DNA of 64,000 bases from Anaeramoeba flamelloides. Lineage: Eukaryota; Metamonada; Anaeramoebidae. Position numbers and translations under genes: made by a program. The notes beneath the pieces are model-generated. The model made no database searches. It worked only from the letters and a program-made list of their open reading frames with translations, and was not told the origin of the DNA. Positions 20,844 through 33,639 of this stretch are shown piece by piece. Every line of letters starts with the position of its first letter. Within the stretch, counting starts at the first letter, position 1. The stretch lies in assembly GCA_027625915.1 (NCBI GenBank), contig JANTQA010000047.1, positions 9,486,001 through 9,550,000 of the forward strand, written 5' to 3'.

Positions 20844-23800
20844 TTAATCGAACTGTTTTTGAGCCATTTCGCCTTGTTTAATTTTAGTTAAATTTTGGTT
20901 CCAAATCTGTAAAACGGTTTGTTGATTTTTCTTGGGAACATTTTGATGAGTAACCAAAGAGCCAGCAAAGGGGTAGTTTTTATGAAGCATGAGTGCTCTT
21001 AGTAAAGGCTGGCCACCTAATAGTGCCCCTGTAACAAATAAGGAATTTTGATTTGAATTTTTAATTTGATTATAAAGTTCTATCAATTTGCCTCTTTGTC
21101 CAGTCTCTTTATATAGCATTGCCAAATATTCATGATTCAGTGTATTGAATTTTGAAGCCAATTTGAAAGCCCTTTCTGCGACATTGAGTGATTTCTTTTT
21201 TTTCCGAGCAATTTTAGCAAATCTAATTATGGCCTTTTCTAATAAATTTTTTTCGATTAAATTAAATTTATTGCTTTGGAGCTCTAATTCCACTTGAGTT
21301 AAAAACTGCTCGCCTTGCTTTAATAGATGATTTCTGCAGCAAATTAAAATTTTAGTTCTGATCGATAAGCCCTTCAATTGTAAAGATTCCAACGCAAAGC
21401 CTCTATTCTCCACAGTAAAGGCAACTTCAGAATGTAAAGTATGGCTAACCCACGAAGCCCATTTAATTGCCCACCCAACTAGGCCTACTTGCAGGGTTAA
21501 TCTAAATTTGATTAGGGGGTAATCGAGCGACAGTAGATGCATGTGGTACTGTTGATCAAAAAAGCATAATTGGTCTTCAATTATTGTGATCAACGAAATC
21601 GTATTTCTTGGCCTATAATTCTCAAAGTTGCCGATCCCCTGCTTGTATTTTTCCACAGACGAAAACTTTTTCAATTTCTGCTGTCGGAGATCATTTTTGA
21701 TCACCCGGCTTGGTTGGAAGGAGGCAATTTCAATTTGCCCAATTTCCCGTTGGTGCAAAAAGTAGGACAAAACGCTGTCGCCAGTTACGATAAATAAGGT
21801 ACCATTGTACCATAAATCCGATTCAATAGGAAAGGGGATCGTATATAATAAATTAAATTGGTTTTTCAAATCAAAGACCATGCAACCATTGATACCATAA
21901 TTAATCAAACAAAAGCCACCCGCGGGATCAAACGAAATATCTTCAAACACTGGAAATTTTGATGAAATTGGCTGGATTAAATCCCAATTATAAAATTGAA
22001 AACTCATGGGCAATGTTGCCTTTTTTTTCAATGGAGTCAAAATTTCATAATTTAAAATTAAGTTTTTGATTTCTTTTTCCTTTTCTAATTCCCTTTGGTT
22101 CGTTTTCTTCTTTTTTTTGAATTTTTTTTTTTTTAATTTCTGATTTTTGCTTGAAAATAAAAAGTCCTTACCAAATTGATTTTCTTCGTTAGATTCAAAT
22201 TTAATACCAAGAAATAGACCAGACCAAATTTTTTTAATGTCTTTTTTAAATCCTATTTCATGTACCTTTTCAGGTAATATTTCCCCATTTACCTCTATTT
22301 TTTTTATTATTAACTTCATTTTATCATTATCATTATTATTGTTTTTCTTGTTGTTTTTTTTTTTATTATTTTTACGATTATTATTATTTTGATTGTTGTT
22401 GCCGTTGTTATTATTGTTATTGATCTTATTTTTATTTGAGTTTTGATGAAGATTTTTTTTTAAAACGGTTTTTCTTTTAAAAATACCACTTTTAGACCTT
22501 GGCTTGTCTCGATCAGTGTTCCTCGCCTTATTCTTATTATTATTGTTATTATTATTTTTCTTATTATTACTATTTTTATTAGGTGGTATTATGATTGCAA
22601 AAGTGCTTGTGGTAATATTTTGATCCCAAGCAAGGCTAATTGTTCTACCCTTTTCAATTAAATTTTTATCTTATATCCGATAAACATAATATTCTTTTTT
22701 CCTTTTATAAAAAATTGAAAAATATTTATCACAACCACTAACTTGGAATTCAGCACCTGCATTGATTAAAGTGTTATAAGGCAAATCAATAAAATCATTA
22801 TCTTGATTGGAAAAAATATTTTGCTTATTTGAAAATTCCTTTGGAGAACCCCTAATGGTAATTATTTTTAATTTTTTTCGGATACTAAATATTAAATAAC
22901 TCTTCCCATGGGTGGTTTGGGTTGATTGCTTGCCTTTAGGCTTTTGTGTATTATGGAACGAAGAGATTGTGCGTGACCAACCCTTGGTTACAGCAAACGA
23001 TCTGCTTAATTTTTGGAAACTATTGAAATTTATACCAATTATCCCACTTGAAGTGGCAAGGAAACACGTTTCTTTTTTTAAAGGGTGAGTTAAAAATTGT
23101 GTAATATTGACAACAGGATATTTTTTTTTTTTTTTTTTTTTCTTATTGACATTATATTCCTCCCTTTCTTTACCCAGAAATTCGCTGACGTTTAACAAAG
23201 GTTGTTCATAAAATGTATTATGAAAGCGAGTTAATAAAATTAATTCCCCTTTGTTATCAATTCCTAAAAAATGCAAATCAAACGAAATAAACGGAACCAC
23301 TGAAAGGTAATTTCTTTTGGATTTAAAAGTTGCAGTGATTTTTGGTGCTGGCTTTTTTGAATAATCAATCAAAGAAAATAATTTATCCTTCGTATATATT
23401 AATAATAATTTTGAAGATTTTAAAGACGATTTACAAACAAAGTTAATCCCCTTGCTTTGATTGTAAAGTGTCAAAACAACAGACTCATTGGTATACGTCC
23501 AATAATTTAAAGTCCCGTCTTCTGATCCAATTAAAAAATGGATGGGCGATTCCGAAAAAAAATTATACCATAATTGATTGCCATTGCTATTACCATTGCT
23601 GCTGCTATTGCTATTGTTATTGTTATTGTGAGTGTCAATGTAATTTTTTTCCGTTTTGAAACTACTCTTTTGCCGATTCTGTTGTTGATGGTTCAAATAA
23701 AAGATTTCAAAATGAGTGATCTCTTTGCTTACACAAGGGATGGTTTTGATTTTTTTTCTGTTCAGATAATTAAAAATTCGAATTGTGCCATCACTAAACC

Positions 23801-24665
23801 CAAAAATTATCCATGTCTTAATAGGAACAATGGTTGCAGTTGTAATGTCGCCTTTGTCAAGATATTTTTTGATCTCGCATTCGGACCACGTCTGGGTGAC
23901 ATAGTCCCAAAAGACGATGAACCGCTTGGTAACAATAATTAATAAAGACAAAGTCTGCTCATAGAGCAAATTTTGGAAAGTAAGAAATTGGCTTGAAGCA
24001 CAATTCTTTTTCGCCCACCAAAAAATTGAGTCGTTGTCATGGAAAAATACATTGACAATGTCAGAACTATTTATTTTGGTATTTGAATTCAAAGCATAGT
24101 TTTGATCAAAATCTAGATCGCTACTCAGGGGTTGCGAGCCAGTATCGATACCAACATTTGTTGGGTAAGTGGCAGTAGAGTCTGGATTAATCTTTGCCAT
24201 TGTGGTGCCCGTTGGTGTGCTGACTTTGGTATTATCCAATGAGGAATTGTTGGGATCTGTTTTCGTTCGTGAAAGCTGATTTAAAGTAGGGCTAGATGTG
24301 CTTTTGGGCACTTTGCCGACACCTTGTTGGATATTGTTGCTTTGAGAATTAGTCCATTCATTGCTTTCTTGTTGCACTTGGATATTACTTCTTTCTGTGA
24401 GTGAAGAATTATGATTGCTTTTATCATTGGTATTTGTTTCGTTTAGATTTGTATTTAGTTTAGTATTGGATCCAATTGAGGAATTGTTGTTGATCTGTGG
24501 GTTTGTTGACGCTAAATTATGAGTAGAGTTGTCATAAACCGTTTTTTGTTTTTTGAAAATCGATAAATTTGTTAAAGTAAAGCTATGCTCTAATTGTTGT
24601 GTCTCATAATTCCAAATTAGGATTTCTTCTTTTTGATCAGTAGTTACAACCCACGGCTTTGTATA
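20844..24665 (-). CDS. TTRAY2: TSET coat subunit TTRAY2 (TWD40-2) with one in-frame stop
   Basis: One reading frame runs on the minus strand from about 24665 to 20844 (about 1270 codons), broken by a single TAA at 22671-22673. By recall it is collinear with plant TWD40-2, a subunit of the TSET/TPLATE endocytic coat with two WD40 propellers followed by an alpha-solenoid. Landmarks in order: PWVVTTDQKEEILIWNYETQ, then FFHDNDSIFWW, WIIFGFSDGTIRIFNYLNR, YVYRI-stop-DKNLIEKGRTISLAWD, SFQFYNWDLIQPISSKFPVF, LLSLDYPLIKFR, AIKWASW, GFALESLQLKGLS, ALLGGQPLL and VLQIWNQNLTK. The stop falls in a segment that aligns without gaps to the plant protein. Asn-, Ser- and Lys-rich inserts lie near residues 50-170 and just after the stop. 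The frame begins without an ATG: the plant protein has only about 24 residues before PWLV, so a short first exon is probably missed upstream, perhaps joined at ACAAAG before CCGTGG. The identity is strong. Whether the gene is intact, a pseudogene or carries a sequence error is open. Confidence 0.8.
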
Positions 24666-26593
24666 CAAAGGTTATGTTGCTTTTTTTCAGTTAGTCCAAT
24701 AAAAAAAGGATCTATTTGCATTCTGGAGTGAAATGGTATTTATTTTTTTTGTTTCTTTTTTTTTGTTTATTTTTTTGAAGACTTTTGAACAATAAAAAAA
24801 AACAATTAAAAAAGAGAAAGAAGCGAGTAAAAAATGATAATTATTTTTTAGTTCATAGAGATTTCTATTTGAGAATTTAAAGTTATTATCAAAAAATAAA
24901 CATATTTCAAATGGCTTTTTTTGTCTTATGAAGAGAAGAAGTAGGATACTTTCAGTCAAATAAATTGAGTTTAAATTCCAATACTACGAAAGAAAGTCTA
25001 TTTTGGTTCGTGAAATATCAATCTGGAATAAATCCATAAAGAAAGACTTTATCTGTTTTTAGTTACTACTGTTTTGTGCTTTGAAAGGGTAAGTGTAAGT
25101 TTTAAAAGTTAAAATAACCAAAATTCCTTAAATCAAAGAAAAAAGTTGATTTGTGAAAAAAGTGTCATCAAATTCTTGGAATTGATTATGAGATCAAAAG
25201 AGAAAAATGGAAATTAAATCATACAAACAATAATCTGTTAACTGAGTACTTTCAATTCAAACAATATAAAAGTTCATTGAAATGAAAATCATCAAACACA
25301 AAAAAATGTAATTTTTAAAGGAATTTGAATACAAAGTCAAGTACAATTCAGTTTTCGTCTGATTTTATATTTTTTCATTAAAAATATATTCAATTTATTA
25401 TTGTTTGTTGTGAGTTTATCTTTAAAGAGAATATTTATATTCCAAGTTAGATACCAATATTTTATACAAGTAAAAATTAAATTGGTTTTGAAATGAAATT
25501 ATTCTCAATAAAACCCGAGAAATTTACTCAACTAATAAAAGTATATATCCAAAAAATAACCATTTTAGAAAAAAAATGATCAAATTTAAATTTTTTTCCT
25601 GAAATACTAAAGAGAAATTTGTGAATAACAAAAACAAAAATTGAAAAAAAGAAAGGGGTTATTTGTCTTTTTTCTTACCTTAAACAAATTTCAAGAAAAA
25701 AATATCAATTAATCTATTAAAACTAAAATTAAATAAACTAATTTTCTCATGAATTATTCAAAAAAATTCAAGAAAAAAAAACTAAAACATAAGGAATAAG
25801 TTTTGGAAAAATTTGATTAATTAGCTGTTAATTTTTAAAATATTTTTCTCGCGATTCATTTCTTTATTTAAGGGTTTAGTTACCAAATGAAAATATTCTA
25901 ATTACAATGATTAGTAAAAAAAAAAAAAAAATTACTGTATCTAGGAATTGTAAAAAAAAAAAGATTAAAATCAGATTAAGAGGAGTGTTAATTTTCTTTA
26001 AAAGCAATTTTTGGAAATGAATTATTGTTTTAAAAAAATTTGATCAATTTATCTACTTTTATCAAAAGTTCAAAATTTAACATATTTTCAATTTATTTTG
26101 AAAATGAATATTATCTTTGAATGAAAAAAATTTTTTAATGATAATATATCGAACATGTAAAAAATGAAACTTTTTAAAAACAAAAATTTTAAATTTTAGT
26201 ATATTTTTCTAAAAAAAAGCTACTTAATTCCAAAGAAATTAGATTAATTTTTTTAAATTGTTAAAAAATATTCCTTCTTACTTTATTTATTTTTTATATT
26301 TTAAAAAAAAAAATTCTAGCAACCTCTAAATAATCCAATTAAAAAATTCCCTCAAAACACTGTTATAAAGCTAGGAAATTAAAGTTATAACATCACTTAA
26401 ATATTTTTTCATTAGATTTATACAACTAATAATTAATAACAAAATATTAATTGTTCAAGTAAGTTAATATTCACTCTTTAGATTAATATTAACAGAATAT
26501 TTTAATTATTATTTCTAAACATCTTGAAACCTTTTCAAACATATGAAATTATTATATTAACTAACTCAAAAAAGAAAAAAGAAATATAAACTA

Positions 26594-27140
26594 AATTCCA
26601 AAAATTTGGACACTGTTTAAACAGTTGGAAGAATAACAATAGCACACTTTAAATTCAATTTACAAATAATTTTTATTTTACAAATTATTTCATTTTTTGT
26701 CTTTTTTGTTTTGTTTTCATTTCATTTTTTCCAGTTACATAATCTGTGTCGTTAGATCTGTAAATTTATTTCCGAATGGTTGATAGAAGACCAGTGTTGA
26801 GTTTGTTAAATTGAAAAATGAAATACAAATGGTCGATAGTATCTTATTATTTGATCGATCATCAATTGTTGGTGAAATTTCAACAAATTTATCAATAATT
26901 TTTTTGTTCTGCTTGTTTCATTTCAGCTCGTTTCCTTATTTTGGACACACTGATTTTTATTTATGAGTTTTAAATTTTTTTCTTTTATTTTGATAAAAAT
27001 GATTACTTATAAAAACATTAATACTGGGTTACTTAAATGGGGTTTTATATTAAGTTTGGAAAAATATCATAAATTGAGTTTTTTTTTGATCCAATTTTTG
27101 TTTTTGGGTGTGTAAAAATTTTTGGAATGGGGTTTAGATA
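26594..27140 (-). mobile_element. Element R2, copy a, full length
   Basis: About 547 bases on the minus strand. Outer ends are CCCCATTCCAAAAATTTTTAC and, inverted at the other end, ATTCCAAAAATTTGGACACTG, an imperfect TIR of about 20 bases. It is collinear over its length with R2b at 52078-52622: AAAACTCAATTTATGATATTT, GATCGATCAAATAATAAGATA, CAACTCAACA and GACAAAAAATGAAAT all match. Diverged relatives are at 12744-13090 and 60366-60897. No intact protein is shared, so it is probably non-autonomous. Confidence 0.8.
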
Positions 27141-27311
27141 TTATCTAATAACTGTTTTTTCAATTTTAAAATTTCACAATTCATGATCCAAATAATCGTA
27201 AAAAAATATCACTTAATCTTTTTACTTTCTAGAACTTTATAAATTAAATTTTTAGATGTTTACTACGTTATTAATAAACTATAAGAAAATTTGTAAACTA
27301 CCTTTCATAAT

Positions 27312-27500
27312 AATTGACCCATTAAAAATCAAATTTTAATGAAAAATATTTTTAATAATTGAAGTTATCTATTATAATATAAAAATTTACATTTTAATAT
27401 TCAATACTATACTCAAGAGATATTTATTTTTTGTCTAAAAATCAAAGAAAGAAAAATAAAAAAAAACTGTTAAAAAAAATTGGGTCATTTATTTTGAAAG
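27312..27500 (+). repeat. Dispersed repeat G, copy 1
   Basis: Collinear with 30728-30915 (CCATTAAAAATCAAAT, AATTGAAGTTATCTATTATAA, TCTAAAAATCAAA, AAAATTGGGYCATTTATT). In this copy the 3' end breaks off after CATTTATT. The missing end (GCCATTTATTATGAAATTTAG) reappears at about 27790-27812, suggesting a 300-base interruption. Confidence 0.6.
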
Positions 27501-28921
27501 AAGCATTACATGAAAAATAGACAATTTAAAAAAGTAAAAAAAAAAACCATTTATCGATTCTCCTTCCATTTGAATAACTAAATCTAATCTCTTTTTCATA
27601 TTTGAAACCAAATTTTTCATTAATTTATCTGTTACTTCTTTCAAATTTTTCATTTTCATTTTCCATTTTAACAAAACACTTTTGAAAAAATAAAAAAGAG
27701 AAAAAATGATTTATTTGCAAACTTTTCATTGTGAGGGGAAAAAATCCAAAACCATATAAAAGTAATTAGTTATTCAAATGTAAGGTGTGCCATTTATTAT
27801 GAAATTTAGTTTATAATTGTTGGTATTCTGTAAGAATAATAAAATAAAAACTTAACTTTTCAAGAGCCAAGATTTTTATTTACAACCAATATATATCTAT
27901 AACTAAAAAAGAAATTCTCAAAAAGAGTACATGGATGAACCAGAATTCAACCGAAAATTGTAAAATAAAAATTTTTATTTAATTCTTTTTATTTTCTTGA
28001 AAAGGGGGTTTAGTCAGAAATTTGTGAAAATGATTTTATAGTGAGAAAATGAGATTATCTGAAAGCATGTGTGAATATTGCTAAATTTCTTGATTTTATA
28101 ACGAAAAAAATTTATTTCGCAAATCGAACAATTATACCTGATAATATCTTTTCCAACTTAAAGTTTTATGATATAATTTTATTCCATTATAAAAAATCTT
28201 AATATTAAAGCATCAACTTAATTTTTTTTTTTTTTAATGTTTATTAACTTTTAAAGTCATTTTTTTAATCATTAAAAAAAAACTAAAGAATTTATCAATT
28301 TATTACAAATTTTTTTTTAATTTTTGTAAATTTATTCATATTATCACAAGTTTTTAATATTATCAGAAATGTTTCAGATTATCAGTGATAAAAACACAAA
28401 TTGATGATAATCTACATTATCTTGAAAAGTTAAATTAATCACTAATTTGACAATTTGTTACAAAAATTCAAATATTGCTGATAATCCCTAGTTTTACTGA
28501 AGTTACCCCTTTATTAGAAAATCATTGAAAATAGAAAAGTTCTACAAAATAGTTCTCAATCACACTTGGTATGTATAGGTGAAAAAAATTTAGTTTTTGA
28601 TTTTGAGATTCTTAATTTCCTTTAGAGAACTAAGCTTTTTTTTTCTTTTACAAATTTTTTTTTAAAAAAAGTCGAAAAGTTTTTCTGTAATATTTTGATT
28701 GTAAATAATCTATAAAATTTTATCAGTAAATAAAAATTATAGATTAATGAAATTTAATGAATATCTATAATTCGACTCCAAAGAGAAGTATATCAAATTA
28801 AAATAAAAAAAATTTAAATTATTTTTCATTTATCACTTTTTTAAAGATTTCTTTATATTAATAAATAACTAGACGGATAGTAGGAAATAGTGATATATAT
28901 AAAGAAAACATGTGTGTTAAA

Positions 28922-31900
28922 TTAAAATCTGGTTAATCTATCTAATTGTCTTCGATAATTTTGTGGCATTTCTTCATAACTCTTTCTAATTTGATTTCTA
29001 GTTTTTAAATGTTTATTTTGTATTGCAATTTTTACAATAAAGTTTTTTAACCAATCTGCGTTATATTGATCAGCAAAAGGAAATAACATGAAGAAATTTT
29101 CTTGTGTAAAATTTTGTGCAATAACGAGTTCTGTATGTAATTTCAAATCGTTCATAATTAATTTATCACTTAAAGTTAATAAATCACAAACGTTGTCAAC
29201 TCTTGAATAATCAACTTCCCCAGTATATAAAAATGCCAGCATTGCTAAAAAGGAGTTATGTGTTACTAGAGGCGCAACAATCTCATCTTCACGGCATTCT
29301 CTCATTCTATTAAAAATGAAATATAAATTAAATGTTTAAATAAATTTAATAAAGATAATATTAGATTAAATCAATTCAGATTAAATAGTTTTTGGAAAGA
29401 AAAAGTTTAAATAATATAGTCGTTTTAAAAAAGTGTGACAAAAAAAAGTTTTCAAAATTGACTTGAAAAGAGTTTAAAAGCTTCAATAGGACTGCTTATT
29501 TGTAGATATTAAAACTTTTTATTCCTCACTTTGTTCAAACATTTAGATATTTTTAAAGGTAATTTTTTTCTTTATTTTATTGAAATTATTATTTTTTTTG
29601 AGTGAACTCAATAAAATATCATCAACAATAAAAGTTGTATTAAATGCTTAGTAATAACATACACAAAAAAGTTGATATGAAACTTATTTGATCTTTTTTT
29701 CCTTTATTCTAAAAAAATATTATTTTTTAATTTTTTGTTTTTTTCTTTGTAAAGTAAATTTTAAGAATGAATTATCGTTGTTTAAGTAAAAACAGCAATA
29801 TTTTTGTATGATTCTCTTTAGATAAAAAGAAATTTCAAAAAAATTTGAGTATTTATTTCAAAATATTTTTTTACTCAAGAATTGGATTTTTTACCAAAAA
29901 GAAAATTATAAAAAAAAATTTTTTATTTATTGATAACTTTCAATTCAAGATGATTCTGATCTTAATTTAATTTCGAAAAATGTGTTTTCGATATTATTAA
30001 CAATTTTCATTGGTACTTTTACCAATATTTTTTTTTTATTATTTTTTAAATTAAAAAAAAAAAAAAACAAGTAAACATAGTAATATTTAAAAAAAGGGAT
30101 CTTATCTATGTAAAGGGTGAATTGCCTTGAAAAAAAAAAAATAAATTTAACCGAATAAAAGATTTGTTATAGTTAATATAAAAGTGAGGAATAAAAGTTT
30201 TAAAAAGTGTTACTCAAAATGTGTAAAATAGTGAATTCAAACAGTTTGAAGTAACATTTTTTAAAACCTTTCGTAATCACTTTTTTTAAAGCATCTGTAT
30301 CAATTTTTGATTTTTTTTTACTTCGTTTTCAACGATTTCAATAAAAATATTTTATTTAAGAACCAACTACTTTTTTTTTTTTTTCTCGTAACAAATGTTA
30401 CTGAAATTTAATTTGTTCTTAGAGGTAGTCCAGTAATAACAACTCCAAGTTTGACTTTAAAAAACAATTTTTTTGTCTTTTTCTTTTACTTCTTATAAAA
30501 ACACTTTGACTTGGAAAAGAGAAAGGTTAGTACACAGGTGAAATCACGATTTCTCTATTGTTAGAGTTTTTTTGATAATAATCAATTTTGAGAAAAAAGT
30601 ACTTTAAAAATAAATACATTGTATTTCTAGTTGGGTTGATATAAAAAAAAGAAAAAAAAAAATTCAATTTTTATAATTGTTTCCCATTTGTTATTGCTGA
30701 ACTTGGTTAAACTCTATTTCAAAACCATTAGCCCATTAAAAATCAAATATTGAAAATAAATATTTTTATAAATTGAAGTTATCTATTATAATAAAAAAAT
30801 TAAAATTTTAATATTTGGTTACTATACAATAGAAATATTTGTTTTTCATCTAAAAATCAAACAAATAAAAATAAATAAAAAAATTGGGCCATTTATTATG
30901 AAATTTAGTTTACAACAAAAAAACTTTCAGATAAATAAAAGGAATATTTTTTCTAAAATATCAAAAATCTAAACTAATTTTTAATAATTTTATATCAGAT
31001 GAATAATTCGAGAAATGTTATTACAAAACTTTTAACCCCTTTTTTTTAATTTTCAATCTTTATTTTATTTTATAATTTTTGAAATAAAAATGTAAAATAG
31101 ATTAGAATACTTTCAGAACGGATTGGTGTATCCAAGATAAAAAGTTTTCTCATTTTAAAAACATGATTAAAGAGATGTTTTTTTCATTTTTAAATGGGTT
31201 GTAATCATTAGGAAAGAATTCACATCTGCTCACAAAATGTATTAATTAATAGTATCAAAATATAATAATTTGATTGATTTTGCAGATTCAAATTATTGGA
31301 GTTAGTGGGAAAAAAGAGTATAGTTCTTAATAAAATACATTTAAAGATCCAATTGCATATTAATACATTTTTTGATAGAGACACATTATTTTTTTTAAAT
31401 AATATATTTTGCCATTATTTAAAGATAGTAAATTTATCTTGATAAACAAAGAAAAATAAATCGTAAATAGAAAAAAAATAAATAAAAAAGAAAAAAAAAG
31501 AAAAACTTACCCAGACATAAATACTGCTTGATAATATTTTGATCTTGCAGCAAGGAAAACACGATGAGCAAATACTTCTTGACCCTCAACAATAAATTTA
31601 ATATCTGAATATTGTGGGTTATTAATCGCAGAACCAAATCTCATTGAATTTCTTTCATTGAAATCAAAAATTTGTGCATCTAAATCGGAATCCTCTTCAT
31701 CTTCAATATCTTCGTCTTTTTCATCGTTGTTTCTTCCTTTTTTTTTAATGTGTCACAAAAATATGATTATCAAATTTAAAAAAAGTGTTATTCCGAGAAT
31801 TAGAATCAGGCATTTTACAGAAAGGTTATCAAAAAATGAAAAAAAATTTATTTTGCAGATTTATTTGAAATTAGTGAGCAATGCTGGTTCTCAAGTTTTA

Positions 31901-33028
31901 TATCGTGCTATTTAAATTTTGTCTGGTTGGTGTTAATAATTTCCATTTTGTAATTGACTTCAAAAGCTAATAATTCATTAAATGAGTTGTAATGAATTTA
32001 TTTTTTTTTAAATAAATTCTGTTGGAAATTTCATTTTAAAAAAGTTTAACCAAAAAAAGTTTTCAAAATGAACTTGAAAACAGTTTAAAATCTCTAATAG
32101 ACATAATTTTTGGGAGACACTAAAACCTTTTAGACCTGTACTTTTTTTAAAATTACTTATTTTCGATTCGGTTTGGGAGAAAAATAAATCAAAAATTTGG
32201 AATTCTTTTTTCTTTTTTCTTTTTTCTTTATCTTTTTCTTTTTTCTTTATCTTTTTCTTTTTTTTTAATGAAAGGATCTGGTTATTTTTCAAACAAATAA
32301 TTCCAAATAACCAAAATTTAAATTAAAATGAGATTCAGAAGTTCAAATTTTGTTCGAAATGAAATTTCTTTTTTTTTTTGGAGTAAAATTTTTTTCTCAA
32401 ATCAGTTTAGAAGTGTGCTACAAGAAAATGTTTCAGTATTTTAGATCACTTTTTTTTTTGATTTTTTTTTTGTTTAAATGAAGAAAATTTTTGTGGGTGT
32501 TTGGTTTTTCTTTCTTTAAACTTAATTTTTTTCAAAATAAAAAGAAAAAATTGTCAAACAAGGATGAACTCAATACAAAATCAATAAAGGGTAAGGGTAA
32601 ATGGATGGCTACCTCAAAATTTTTTCTAAAAATAACCAAATAAAAACAAAAACAAAAAAAAAGGAAAAGAGAAAAAAAAAAAAAAAAATTTTCTTGAAAA
32701 GCTTACTTCCTTCTTGTGGGATTCTGTATTGAATTAGCTCTGTTAAGGAATTCAGTTGGAAATCATGACAAGCCTGTGTAATTTCGTCGACCTCATCAAA
32801 GGCAAAAGACACCTTGCCAGAATAGATCCATTCCAAGACTTTTTCAAAGATCTCTGGTGTGACATCTGGAAAGCTTTTTTGTTTGGAAACCTTGTTTTCT
32901 TTAAAATAATCATCAAAGTAGGCTGAACGAAGAGATAAAATAACTTTGTGAACAGGAAATTCTTCTTCGTCTTCACCAACAATACACATAAAATCAGAAA
33001 ACTCTTCTAATTCAATTGCAACCTTCAT
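28922..33028 (-). CDS. Tandem BTB/POZ domain protein
   Basis: Three exons: 33028-32707, 31736-31511 and 29306-28922. The joins are GT-AG with GTAAGC and GTAAGT donors. The exon lengths sum to 933 bases in frame (310 residues). The first BTB spans residues 10-100: FSDFMCIVGEDEEEFPVHKV, SLRSAYFDDYF and FEKVLEWIYSGKV. After an acidic linker (DEKDEDIEDEEDSDL) comes a second BTB: NPQYSDIKFIVEGQEVFAHR, AARSKYYQAVFMSG, then across the intron MRECREDEIV, LAMLAFLYTGEV and a BACK-like helix region to LDRLTRF. BTB domains dimerise and often recruit Cullin-3; tandem BTBs occur in IBtk- and ABTB1-like proteins. No ankyrin or RCC1 repeats were found upstream. The ATG at 33028 follows a long T/A run, so a further 5' exon is possible. 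The two introns (970 and 2,204 bases) contain repeats. Confidence 0.85.
30728..30915 (+). repeat. Dispersed repeat G, copy 2, in a BTB-gene intron
   Basis: Collinear with 27312-27500 and retains the intact 3' end GGGCCATTTATTATGAAATTTAG. It lies inside the second intron of the BTB gene, antisense to the transcript as written. Non-coding. Confidence 0.6.
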
Positions 33029-33639
33029 ATTTTGGATCACTTTTGACTTTGTGTCTTTTGAGTTTTTTTTTTTTTTTTTTTTTTTTTTGAATATTTTAAA
33101 CAATAAATAAAAAGTTTTTTTTTTGAAGTTAAGATCGATCTTTAGGGATCTTTTTTCATTAAACAATTACCAATTTTTTGTTTTTTTTGTTTTTCAACAA
33201 TTTCCACATGATTTTTGCCAATAATTTGTCCCATTTTTAATCACAAATAAATTCTTTTTGAATTAAAAAACTTAAAAATGAAAGATTTAATAGTTTCATT
33301 CAAAAAATCATGTAACTTTACCATCTTTCAAAACTTTCAGACAATTTTCATAACTTTTAGATTCTTAAAATTGACTGAAATCTTGGAATAATTTCGGATT
33401 GTTAGATAATTAATAAAATTTGGAGCCTTTTTTTTTACAAGAAACAATAAACAAATGTGTTCCTTTAAGGTGATAAGTGTGAAATGAATTTTTATTTACA
33501 CAATAAAAATTATATCCTTTTATACAGGTTAAGGTGAAAAAGAATTTTTATTCACTTAATAAAATAAATTATTTTTGTAAAAAAATTTGGTTTATTTTGA
33601 TTTATATTTTTTTATTTGATTTTATATAACCACTCACCA

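Larger units (their letters stand above)
24666..28921. other. Intergenic between two minus-strand genes
   Basis: Expected to hold the short first exon and promoter of the TTRAY2 gene, neither of which I can place. The frame at 24687-24959 contains a plausible-looking stretch (KPFEICLFFDNNFKFSNRN) but no family match, and its frame does not lead into the main exon. Element R2a (26594-27140) and repeat G (27312-27500, with a fragment at 27783-27815) are the only structures recognised. Confidence 0.45.

Noticed and set aside
21570-21797. Plus-strand frame inside the TTRAY2 gene
   Set aside because: Antisense to a conserved TTRAY2 segment; no independent features.
22635-22676. A 36-base intron (GTTTAT...AAAAG) removing the TAA in TTRAY2
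   Set aside because: It would delete residues that align with the family, and the donor is poor. Kept only as an alternative to test.
24687-24959. Minus-strand 90-residue frame as first exon of TTRAY2
   Set aside because: Its sequence does not resemble the TWD40-2 N terminus and no splice site joins it in phase to the main exon.
29306-31510. Two separate BTB genes at 28.9 kb and 31.5-33.0 kb
   Set aside because: Splice sites join all three exons in phase and complete the second BTB domain, so one gene is the better model.
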